The notes beneath the pieces were generated by a model. That model did not search any database. It had not been told where the DNA came from and saw nothing but the letters and a program-made list of their open reading frames with translations. This document shows positions 25,725 through 36,935 of a stretch of 64,000 bases of DNA, piece by piece. Each line of letters opens with the position of its first letter. The stretch's first letter is position 1. Position numbers and translations under genes: made by a program. Source of the stretch: Cucumis sativus (Eukaryota > Streptophyta > Magnoliopsida > Cucurbitales > Cucurbitaceae); assembly GCF_000004075.3 (NCBI RefSeq), contig NC_026658.2, positions 14,372,075 to 14,436,074 of the forward strand. The letters run 5' to 3'.

Positions 25725-28700
25725 TCATATGGCATAGATTGGATTTACTTCCGAATCCGACTCTGAATGACGCGATAAATTGTTTCCATTCCTCATAAGC
25801 TTCATCTTTTTCCTCACCCTTCGGACACGTTTGTACTTGATCACATAGTATGTCATTGAACCTAGAATTCCAGTCATTGTTAGGCCACCGATGATGGAAA
25901 TGAGAACAGCTGCCCATCTGTTACGCCGACCAACAACGATGTAAGATGAAGAGATAAATGCTATTGTAGTGCAAACGGAAGCCAACCACATCAACTTATT
26001 GATTACTTCTACAACTCTTCTCTCTGATTTTGTCTCTCCTCTTACAACTGTTATTTGTACCACAACGACTGCCAAGGATGTGAACAGGGCAATTGCATTA
26101 AATATGAAGAACACTTGGAATGATGGACTGCCAACCATCACAGCCATCCCAGTATCATCATCGCCACCCGGAACTGTGAAAATTGCTGCGAATGCAACTG
26201 TTGCAAAGAGCACAGCAACAACTGTGATCGAGTTGGTTGCATTGTTTATTCCAGCTCTATGGAGTTTCCGGAGTTCCTTTGCTATCCCATTCATGTTTCT
26301 GTTTGTCTTGCGAGCTTGTTCAAGCTGAATATGGACATCCTTTTTTATCTCCGTCACTGTTTTTCTTAGCTCATCTCGGGGTTGATTGAGATCATTTGCA
26401 CTTACTGCCCCGCAGCGTGCTAAGCATTCTTTTATCTCCGAGGTTTCTTCAGATAGCGGAAGTCCTTCAGCTATGTCGTAGGCTGTTTTAAGGTCTCTAG
26501 ACAATGCATTCACATTTGTGTCCCGAAGTAATACTAATGCATTGACAATCTGCAAGAATTACAAGTATTCATGAGAGGTAGCTTGTAACAAATTTGCAAT
26601 TATTTAAGATCGTTCAACATCCAAAAAGGTTCTGCTAAAAAAATTAAGTATATGCCCTTGGAAATTGCTCTTTCTCCCTGTTGTAACAGGCATTTAGCAT
26701 AATTCTTCAACTTTTACAAAAAGAACAATAATAATAAATAAATAAACAACAATTAGTAAACAAAACAAACCACAGTTTCCTTAGAAAACAAAAGTCGTGG
26801 TCATACAATTTCAAATAAGAACCTAGCAGAAAAAACCTTTCTTATACCTAGAAATCACCATCCAATCATCGTGTTTAGATACCTTGGAGCCTGGCCGAAC
26901 CCTGGAGCATTTGGTGAACCTCAATATTCTAAGTTCTAGTGAGGAGACTTAAGGCGGTGTTTTCTTTATCCTATGTCATGTAAAAAGCTTTTGCCATTGT
27001 GGCACCCTTGGGGTTATAATCATCCATGTATTTCTACCACAAATTCTATCAAAATCAATTGCTAAAAGTTTGTAATTTTGTCAAGTAGGCATAGGCAAAT
27101 TGGGCAAACTTAATGCCTGACTTCAGCTGCCCCAGAATTGGTTAGATAGACCAAGTACCTTAAACTACCTAATATGACTTAGTTATGGAGGAAAGTCAAA
27201 ACATAAATCTTCTACAGTAATTTGGAACATCTCGTGGGAGGGATCTAAGCATCCCAGCAGCTTAGAAATCGTATATCTATTCTTTCCATTTCAATTCAAT
27301 AAACTACAAAATGTCCAAAATCACCCACATCAAGGTACCAAATTTTGTACTATTGAGTTCCTTCTAACCTAAGATGAGCTTGGTCTCTGATATTATCATT
27401 CACATATATACACTTTTTTATTTCCAACCATGTTCTCAAACTCAAGTGAAAAACTAAAAACCAAAACAAAAACGTCAAACAATGAAAATTCTAATTCATA
27501 GACATGGTCAAATATGGTAAATACATGATTGCACGTAATTACTTTTTGCAATACCAATTGATACCTCTGCCCTCCTTTTCCTGGTTGCAATATGTAATGC
27601 AGTGTTGCCGAACCTGTCAGGAAGCATAACAAGAGCTGGATCCGCTTTAAGAAGCAATTTCACCACTTCACAACTAGTTCCTTTTACAGCCATATGCAAT
27701 GCTGTCTGCCCTTTCTTATCATTCCTTCGTGCCAGTTGTGGATCTTTGCGAAGCAAAGCTTTCACAATTTCAACATGCCCTTGTCGAGCAGCTAAATGTA
27801 GTGCATTCTTCCCATTGGACCTAGATATCTCTAGCGAGCTAGAATCGGTTGAAAGCAACACATTGACTACTCCAATATGACCTCTTGTAGCAGCAGAAAT
27901 AATAGGAGTTGCATTTGATTGCCCAACTGTTTTACTCAACCCTGGATCGTGCTCTAACAATACCTGGACGATGGCTGCAAAAGATAATTACTAACTGAGT
28001 TGAATTGAAACTACAACATGCAGATGCTCAAGTACAACCATATACAATAGAAGTAACACATCCTTTTATGTTGTTAGAAACTACAACAGTAGCATCCAAA
28101 TCATGCTTGCTTGTTCAAATTTCTTTAGGGTCTCTTATTTCTTAAAAGATGTCCCATTTCTACTGAAATGCGTCAATTAATGATGAGGCAGCACTTACCT
28201 AAAAATGAGGTACCATTTAAGATGAAGATGGGATTTGTAACTCTATGTGAGATAAGTAATAGCTACATCCATATTTCTTGATTGAAGGCCTATACCATCC
28301 TTCAATCCATCTAGAGACAAATCAACAAAACACGAATTTTAACACATGAATGAAGCAACAGATTGGTGGATTCAAATATGCCTGGTCCCCACTACGAAAA
28401 TTGGTTGATTAGAACAATTGGAATGGTACAAGTTCATGGATTAGCATTTTCCAAATAAGACTAGGTCACAAAAACTCCATTCAACTATACACACACAGCA
28501 AAACCCATCATGAAGGAAAAACTTGAAGTGACAAAAATGATAGAAACAAAAGAAAATAAGCTTATATAGGGACAAGATACCTTCATGACCTTGACTTGCA
28601 GCAATATGGAAAGGATCAAAACCAGACCTATTCTTCATAGTCATGCCTTCCTTGGTGGAATACTGCAACAACTCCTTCACAATAGCCAAATGCCCCTTCT

Positions 28701-29480
28701 CGGCTGCGGTAAACAGCGCTGTCTCTCCTAACTCATTCACCTCATTCACAATAGCAGACCTTATCTCTGCAACCTCTGCATCAAAATCTGCTCCACTCAA
28801 AGTACCAACCATCTGAGCATCAATTTCACCCAAAATCTGTCTCACAGCAGTTAAATCACCCCGTTGCGCTGCCAAATGCAGCTCAGTGTCATTGTGTCTG
28901 CCTGTCACCTGCTTCACATACTTCTTCTTATCGAACCTCTTCCCAGAATTGGATAAAACCAGAGACTTACTCGAATTTGATACGAGTAACGTCTTGCCTG
29001 AATTGGACAGCACCAAAGTCGGTGTCGTCGGAGAAGGCGGAGGCTGTAGCTCGTACAGACAATTAGTGCTGGACGAGAGCCTCAGCCCTGTCTCCAGGTC
29101 TCTCATGCCTAGTACCATAGAAAACCCCGCAAAAATCCAATCAAAAGCATTTCATGTATCCTAAAAAATCACAAAAATCCCCAATGGGCACAATGTGGCA
29201 ATCCCAACATCAAAATGAATGCAGTTTCTTCCAATACATCAATCCCCATTAACCCATAAATCAAAATAAGGAAGAAAGAAAAAACAATAATAAATCCCTA
29301 TCTAAATCGTTCTTCCAATGTCAATAATCCCTCAACTCAAAAAGCCATTTCTGTTCATTTTCTCAACGAAGAATCAATGGATTACAAAACATTTCCAACA
29401 CCAACAAAAAGAGGAAAAACGAGTAAAATGAAATGGAAAATATGAGAAAGAAGAATACCTGGTTTGATCCCAAACCCCAT
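25725..29480 (-). CDS. ITN1: ITN1-type ankyrin repeat membrane protein (4 exons)
   Basis: Coding exons on the minus strand: 29480-29459, 29108-28581, 27974-27565 and 26549-25725, 594 residues in total. ITN1 of Arabidopsis (about 590 aa) is a plasma-membrane ankyrin protein linked to salt- and ABA-dependent ROS signalling. A leader of about 75 residues precedes ankyrin repeats from about residue 80 (NDTELHLAAQRGD) to about 320 (NTALHIATRKRRAE). A linker with QPRDELRKTVTEIKKDVHIQLEQ comes next, then the PGG domain: INNATNSITVVAVLFATVAF with PGG at 447-449 and four predicted membrane helices (about 428-446, 464-485, 506-525, 533-555). The tail is basic and then Ser-rich, ending NPIYAI. The start is spliced: exon 1 gives MGFGIKP and joins exon 2 at GMRDLETG. 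An unspliced ATG at 29118 reads over the acceptor and is less likely. It could be a close paralogue of ITN1 rather than the orthologue. Confidence 0.92.
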
Positions 29481-32400
29481 GGGTGAAATTCAAGAGAACC
29501 CACCCTACAAAATCACCATTGTGAGAAGAATTTGATTAAGATTTCGATGCAGAGGAGGAAAAAATTTCATGGGTATTCAGAGAGAAAGGGAAGATGGGTG
29601 GAAATCTTCAAGGAAAAACAAAACTGGATTTGTTTTTTTCTATTAATAATATTATTAAGTTATGTAAATTAAATTAGTTTTCTTTAGATGGAAAATAATC
29701 TTCATCAACTCATTCATTTCATTAACATAAAGTTTGGTAATATAATAATTTTGATTAATATAAAATTAATCATGGAATAACTTTTATCATATTTTATAAT
29801 TTTCAACCATTAAAAAGCTCTATTTTATGTTTTTATCTTAAATTTTTATCAATTTCATATCTTACTCGGGAAAGAATGATATTAAATAATAAAAAGAAAA
29901 CTAAAAAAAAAAAAACGACTCATAGCAAGTAATCTACTTTTAAATTTGAACAATTCAAAGTTAATTTTAAAATCATTTTTTATTGATTAAAATTATACTT
30001 TTATAATTGAATTGAACAATGGGTTAAATGGTGAAAAAAATGAAGTGATATCCTAACTTCTGTTTTTAATTACAATATTTAGGACTTAATTGTAAAGTTG
30101 CTTACAGAAATCAAATATAGTAAGCTATATATTTGGTATAATTGTTAATATGCACACGTTATTTGAAAATTTTCAATTTGAGCCGTTGTTGTTATGTGCT
30201 TTTGAAATTGATTAACCACTTATGAGACTTAAATATGCATATACAGAATATTACTTTATATATTTGTATGAAATTTCGCTATATTACATATTTGTTCAAT
30301 ATTGTCATATACAAAACATTACTTCCTTCTATCAACTCCAACTTAATATGGTAATTCCAGAATTACAAAATCAATCCAACTATGCTATTCCAAAAATCTC
30401 AAGACTACAAATCTAGTTCAAGAAACACAAACTCAACTAAAGAAGCTTGAAACTCAATGACTTTGGATGAACTTGGCTTCAAATACAATCTTGCATTCCA
30501 CATCCTCCATCTCCCGTTCTTGCTTTGCTTATTTCAAAGGTTGGTGGTTTTAACATGCAAACGCGAAGAACAAATCTTACTTTCCAAATAATGCTTGGGG
30601 GAGTTTGACTACAAAAACTTGAATGGATATAAAATAATAAAAAAGAGCGTGAAATTTAGGAGAAGAAGAAAAGAATTGAAGGTCTTCTATGTCTTTGAAG
30701 ACGTTAAACATGCAATCTTAAGAAGTTTGTTGAAGAATTTATTGCTCTATATGATACCCAACGACAACTTATTGAAAATAAAATTAAAATACTAGAAACG
30801 TAAATAGAACTCTTTAAAGTAAAGAACATATACTAAATAGATATGATTGATAACATGGAGGGTCTACAATTTTAATTGAAAAACTAACCTCTAGCAATAA
30901 CTAAAAGAAAATGTAAGCTAAGATTGATTTATTAGTGATACTTCATATATTAGCTACAAACCAAGAGATTGATCAGAATAATTAGAAACTAAATTCACCT
31001 TGTTTCACATGAAATTAAGATAGTCTTTCCCTCCTAGGGCCAAGATTATAAAATGTATCACCATCAAACAAAAAGTGACATCTTAGTGTCTGAAAGGGAT
31101 GACCAATATCCTGATAATAATTGATCGAAAGATAACGAGTCTAAAAGGATAGAAAGTGATTAGTAAAGATAACGGGTTTTAGTGTCAAAAAATATCATGA
31201 ATGACCAATATCCTGACACTATGCATTTAATTTCATGATTTGCTACACCAAATACTTATATTACATGTTTTTTGGTTCTATTGTGATTGATTCAAGTTAG
31301 TTACCAACTTGCACTTTGATTGACGTCCATCGCTCATGCGCTTGTTGTTTTTCACTCTTCATCACATGATTATTTTAATCACCGGTACTTTTGCATGCAA
31401 TATTTGGGCGGAGTTGACCTTCATGGCTTCAAAAGTAATCTTTCCACTAAATTGATCAATTCCACATAATCATAGGCTTAGTATCTCTTTGATCTATTAC
31501 TTCCTATATTGCATTGAGGAAGATGCATAATTATAAGTTTGGGGTAGGATGTCGATTGAACCTTTCTATTTGTTTTTATTATGTTGTGCATGAGTAACTT
31601 TTGTTGTCAACTCAAATATAGTTTGGTTCCTCAAAGCATTATTGTTAGTTCAAACATATCTCCATTATATGATATATCACTTTAACGTAAATGGTAGTAA
31701 CATGACAAATGACACGTTAGTTCTAACACATTTTTATTATCAGATCATATGATTTTTCATATTTATGGTCTACAACACACCAATACATGAAAAGATATAT
31801 CATTTCGACTCAAATAGCTTTAGAAAAAAAGAAGAGAATTGTATTGCATTAAAACATGTCTTTATCATTAGATCATGATATTTCATATCTATGATTTAGA
31901 TTGTACTTGTACATAAAAAATAACACCACTTCTATCATTACCATTAGATCATAATATTCCACTTCCCTCAATATTTTGGGCTTCAATTACAACGTTTTCA
32001 ACTACTATAATCTATTATGTTTACTATTTTATACCATTAGATCATGATATTTCATATGTATGATTTAGAACGTGTTTATTATTTCCTAATCAAACTAGAA
32101 TAGCTAATTTGTAGTTGGAATCCCTCCAAGTTGTGATATCTAATAGAATTATGAACAGTTATAGGAGTAGGATTCTCCCTTGGATTATTTTTTTGAAAAG
32201 GTTTTTTCTTGTGTGTTTAATGAATTTCTATCCCAATGTTCATATAAATGTCAATATCAAATCTATGCAAATGGTATAGAGAAAAAAAAAGATTAAATCT
32301 TGATACCTTGATCCCAACGCAAGGTAGAAGACAGTGGCCGGTGAAAGAAATCCCTTCACCGTAACTCACGATCGCCTTTCACCTTAACTAATTTTTACAG

Positions 32401-32483
32401 GGAAACCTTCGATCCATAGCTGTCAATTCCTTGTTTCGATTTCTCCAATCCAATCTAATCCAATCCAATCGCCTTCTGTTATA
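29481..32483. other. Intergenic region between divergent ITN1-type and pectate-lyase genes
   Basis: It holds the promoters of both genes. Family repeats around ATTAGATCATGATATTTCAT (31731-32070) and a short direct repeat ATGACCAATATCCTGA (near 31101 and 31201) are present. Small open frames at 30222-30416 and 30595-30795 look like chance. No gene is supported. Confidence 0.55.
31731..32075. repeat. Four diverged copies of a ~40-bp AT-rich motif
   Basis: Copies near 31731-31778, 31861-31905, 31934-31960 and 32027-32072 share TTATCATTAGATCATGATAT, then TTCATAT.TATGATTTAGA in the better ones. A weaker relative may lie near 31660-31685. Spacing is irregular. The core ATCATGAT is a palindrome. 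Confidence 0.7.
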
Positions 32484-35042
32484 ATGGGTAACGCCCATGG
32501 CCACCGCAAGCATTTCAACCATGGCGTAAATACCTCTCCAACCACTAACGCTCCTTCTCCCTCCAATAAATACTCTTCATCTGAACCCACTTCTCGAAAT
32601 CCCTCCTCCTCCACGAATATGCAGTCCTTGCCCTACCCCCATGTTGATTCCAGCCTTCGAGCCCTTGCCGCTCAGGCTGAGGGCTTTGGTCGCTCTGCCA
32701 TTGGTGGTCTCCATGGTTCTGTTTATTGTGTTACTAATTTAGCAGGTATTATTTGCTTTCTCTTGTTTATGTACAAAATTCATTTTGGTGGTTTCTGGAT
32801 TATGCTCTGTTGGGTCCTTTTTTTATGAAGTTGTGGAAATTGAGATGTTGAAGATTTGGGAAATGTGTTTTCTTGACTTGATTTAGAATTATCATGATTT
32901 TTCTACTTTGGAGGCTGGTTGATGGTAGAGTTCTTCTGTTATAAATCATCCCGTTTCTGTGCATTTCATTTGATTGTTTGAAGTTGGTATTAGAATTCGA
33001 TTAGTTGCTGAGATGTAGGAACTTAGGAGAGACTTTGTTACAAATGGTACTTGGTACATGAATGATCTTAGAACTCTCTCTTGTTTTGCTCTGTTTTTGT
33101 TTCATTTCCCTTTTTTTCGTATGCTTTGTTTGGTGGGTGAGGGGGAGGAACTGAAGTTTTGTTGAGGAATTTTGTAATCACAAAGGCTAGAGAGTTGGAT
33201 TTAGAATTCTGTTCTTTGTGCTTTATTGGTTTGTATTTTAAGAGTTTTGCAATTGCTTCCTAATTCTCCATACACTTCGTATCATATAATTGTGTTGGTT
33301 CTTCGTTGAGGAATCCTTCAATCTGTATTTTCTGTCTCTTGTAGATGATGGTCCGGGATCACTTAGGTTCGGATGTCGTATGAAAGAGCCTCTTTGGATT
33401 ATCTTTGAAGTTTCGGGCACAATTGACTTGTCTTCGTATTTGAGTGTGTCATCGTATAAGACTGTAGATGGTCGTGGTCAAAGGATAAAACTTACAGGAA
33501 AGGGGTTGAGGCTGAAGGAATGTGAGCATGTGATTATTTGTAATTTGGAGTTTGAAGGTGGTAGAGGTCATGATGTTGATGGAATTCAAATTAAGCCGAA
33601 CTCAAAGCACATATGGATAGACCGTTGCAGCCTCCGAGACTATGATGATGGGTTGATTGATATCACCCGAGCAAGCACGGATATCACTATTTCTAGGTGA
33701 GAGGAAGCTACATCTAAGAGCTTTCTTGATACCTTAACAATCCAGCATTGTGCTTGATTTCTTTGCCCATTGTGTATCTGTAGGTGTTACTTCTCACATC
33801 ATGACAAGACAATGCTCATTGGAGCAGATCCTTCTCACATTGGTGACCGATGTATCCGTGTCACTATCCACCATTGTTTTTTCGATGGTACACGTCAACG
33901 GCATCCACGTGTTAGATATGCTCAAGTGCATCTATACAATAATTACACCAGAAACTGGGGTATCTATGCTGTCTGTGCTAGTGTAGAATCAAAGGTCTTG
34001 ATACACCTCACTTTTTCCCAAATACACTTTAGTTTAAACTTCTCCAAGATAGGTGATTTAGTTTCTTGCTTTCATTTTGTATCAGATATACTCTCAGTGC
34101 AACATATACGAAGCAGGAGAGAAAAAGGTGGCGTTTAAATATCTAACTGAAAAGGTAAATTTATTCTTTTTCGTCCTTATGATTCGAGTAGACGTGTAGA
34201 TTATGTCTATGGTTAAATCAACACGTGATAAGATTAGGGGTAAAGTATCTCACAATGTATGCAGCTTTGACTTTTTATGCTTTGCTTCTAAAGTGTTATT
34301 CCTTCTTATCCTTGATGAATTCTACCCACGTTTGTGTACTATTTTCTGTAATTTCACTCTATACATTCTTAAACATTGATGTAACCCATAACATGTTAGT
34401 ATTGATAATTCAAGTTCCATAGGACTGGACAAAGTTTTTACAATGATTCGGGTTTTGATTTTATAACTCATGACATGACACAGTGACATGTCGTTTTTGA
34501 AATGACATGACAAGGATACAATTATTGAAATATACATTTTTAACAATATATATATCATCTTTATATCGGAAGAAAATTGAAAGTAAATGGGTTGATGTAC
34601 TTGTCTGCTTGAAAAATTAGTTTGATGTATTTCACCCTCAAAATTAATTACTATTGTCATATGCGTGTTCTTTTAGTATTCTTAACGATTGTTCTATGCA
34701 TATATAACACATTTGTGGCCTTAACAAGTGTCTGATACATGTACATACAAGTATCAGTGTGTCCAAGTGTCCAACATGATTCAAATATGGACACGCTAGT
34801 CAAACAAAAGGTCACAATACATCTTAAAAATTGGGGGTTCATTTGCCTGTCCATGCATCTCTCTAGTCAAACAAAAGGTCACAATACATCTTAAAAATTG
34901 GGGGTTCATTTGCCTGTCCATGCATCTCTCTCACTCTCTGTTTGTGCCACATGTCTAAAGATGTTTAGTTACTTTGAAACTGCTTGAGACTCGAAAACAA
35001 AATGCCAAGAACCTTTGTAGAACAAAACAAACTTTACTAGTT

Positions 35043-35093
<51 letters not shown>

Positions 35094-35409
35094 GAAAAGG
35101 AACAAAACAAAGTGTAGTGAAATGGAACCATGGTTCGTATATTTATGTCTTACTCTGATATCATGAGTTCAGGCAACAGACAAGGAAAAGCCGTCAAGTG
35201 GTTCCATATGGTCTGATGGAGACTTATTTGTAAAGGACACTCAAAGTGGGCTATTGGCTCCAACTGCTGAACACGACTTGTTTCATCCTTCACACCATTA
35301 CTCTAGTTGGACAGTGCAACCTGCAACAGATGCTCTTAAACATATTCTCCAACATTGTACTGGATGTCAAAACATCCCAAGACCCGCTGATCAGCCTCTG
35401 GTACCTTAG
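32484..35409 (+). CDS. Pectate lyase-like protein (PL1), no signal peptide (5 exons)
   Basis: Exons 32484-32745, 33345-33696, 33784-33994, 34086-34154 and 35173-35409 join in phase to 376 residues. PL1 enzymes cleave de-esterified homogalacturonan by beta-elimination using Ca2+ and a catalytic arginine. Visible are DDGPGSLRFGC (about 88-98), the parallel beta-helix core with VDGRGQRI, HIWIDRCSLRDYDDGLIDIT (a variant of the WIDHCS...DGLID calcium region), HHDKTMLIG, and RQRHPRVR (242-249) holding the RxPxxR catalytic motif. The N-terminus, MGNAHGHRKHFNHG, is polar and Gly/His-rich with no secretion signal; most plant pectate lyases are secreted. It resembles the At3g55140 type of PL1 proteins. 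Activity on pectin is therefore uncertain. EXO70H lies next door in convergent orientation, as I recall for At3g55140/At3g55150. Confidence 0.9.
34796..34929. repeat. 67-bp tandem duplication in pectate-lyase intron 4
   Basis: Units 34796-34862 and 34863-34929 appear identical and start CTAGTCAAACAAAAGG. They lie inside the intron between 34154 and 35173 and do not affect coding. Confidence 0.9.
35045..35090. repeat. (TA)n microsatellite in pectate-lyase intron 4
   Basis: About 42 bases of TA units followed by TGTATATG, close upstream of the last exon. Confidence 0.95.
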
Positions 35410-36935
35410 AAGATAATACAACTTGTTGAAATTGTAGTTTTGGTCCTTGAACTTCTATCCTTTTTTCATTTTTGGTCCTTGAACTAAAGTCTTACTTTGG
35501 CTCCTTCAACTTTTAACATCTCAACTTGGGTCCTTTTTAACTTCTTTGTCAAATCCACTTTTATGGCCCCCATGTAAAGATGTTGTGTTTTGTATTATTA
35601 TTTGTATGTTGTATCCATGTTGTTGGTTTAGAAATTTCCGTCAAAGTTCAAGGGCTAAAGTTGAAATTATATATTTACTTTTTAACTTTTCATGTTATAA
35701 CTATCCAGTAGTGTGACATTACTTGTAGTATTCAAACTCTATTGTAACTTGTAAGGCTATTAATTATGTACCACCATTGTCACTAGTAAGGTTGATCACT
35801 CGATTTGCTGAGGAGTAAACGTTAGTCAGTCAATCGGGTTAGTTTAGTTCTTTGGATTATTTTTTTACTTTTCGATTTGGAATTTTTCCAAACTGATGTC
35901 GATTGATCCCTCTCATTCTCTAACTTGACTTTGGTTTGATCAACCGGTTCGACTTTTTGGTCTATCATGCTCACCTCTAATCCTTAGTATCTATTCATGA
36001 AGTATTAGTTATTATTAATTTGTTTTTTCTTCAAATATTATTTTGTTATTCAATATGATAATCGGTGACAAAAAAAAATGGACTTAAATGACTAAGTGAA
36101 CAGAATATTTAGACTTCCAAAATTAAGTGAAGTATAGAAAGAAGTTTCATGGAAACATGCAAGGCTTGAAGTTTTGGTTGTCAATGGTTTAGTCAATGGT
36201 TTAGTTTTTTGTGTTGACTACAATGACATGGACATTAAAATCTTTGCTTACTAAAGAAAAGATATTGAAAACGATTAATAAAGAGGTGTTATGCGGACGT
36301 AGTCATCGTCACACTCAACATTGAAAGTGATTAGTAAAGGGATACGTAGGCATAGCTATGATGCTTGAACACGAGACATTGAAAATGGTTCATATATTTG
36401 ACTTGAATTTTCTTTTTTCCTATACTAATAATTATTTACATAAAATATGTTTGAATTGACTTTAAGCACTAAAAACTAATTGAAAAAATCCAAAATATTC
36501 AATTTTATTTTTTTATGATCTTAAAATAATAATTATTATCTCATCTATTAAAGTTTTAAACTATGGTTTAACTTTAAATAGTCGGACATACTACTGAAAA
36601 TAAATCGATGATATGGAGATGGTTAGTTTTCCATATATTATTTCAGAGAAGTATATCTATTTCTATCCTTTGTTATTTTGAGGTTATAATAATTTAGGAG
36701 TTTAATAGACTTCACGGGAGTCGAGTTACAGATTGATTTCAATATTTTAATTAATAAAATATTCCAAACTTATTACCTTTTTATTCTTTTTGTTTTTTAA
36801 TCTATATGATCATTGGACAATTCTTTATAATATGGTATGATAATTATATGAACCATCAATAATAGATTTTTGTGTTTAGTTATATAAGGAAAAAAAAAAA
36901 GGAAGAAGGTTAAAATGGTAATTTTAAGGATACTG
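35410..36935. other. Intergenic region between convergent pectate-lyase and EXO70H genes
   Basis: This should contain both 3' UTRs. Near 35430-35455 is TAGTTTTGGTCCTTGAACTT, and its diverged inverted match (AAGTTCAAGGGCTAAAGTTG) lies near 35645-35664. These could be the ends of an old MITE, with no clean target duplication. The remainder is AT-rich without visible features. Confidence 0.5.
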
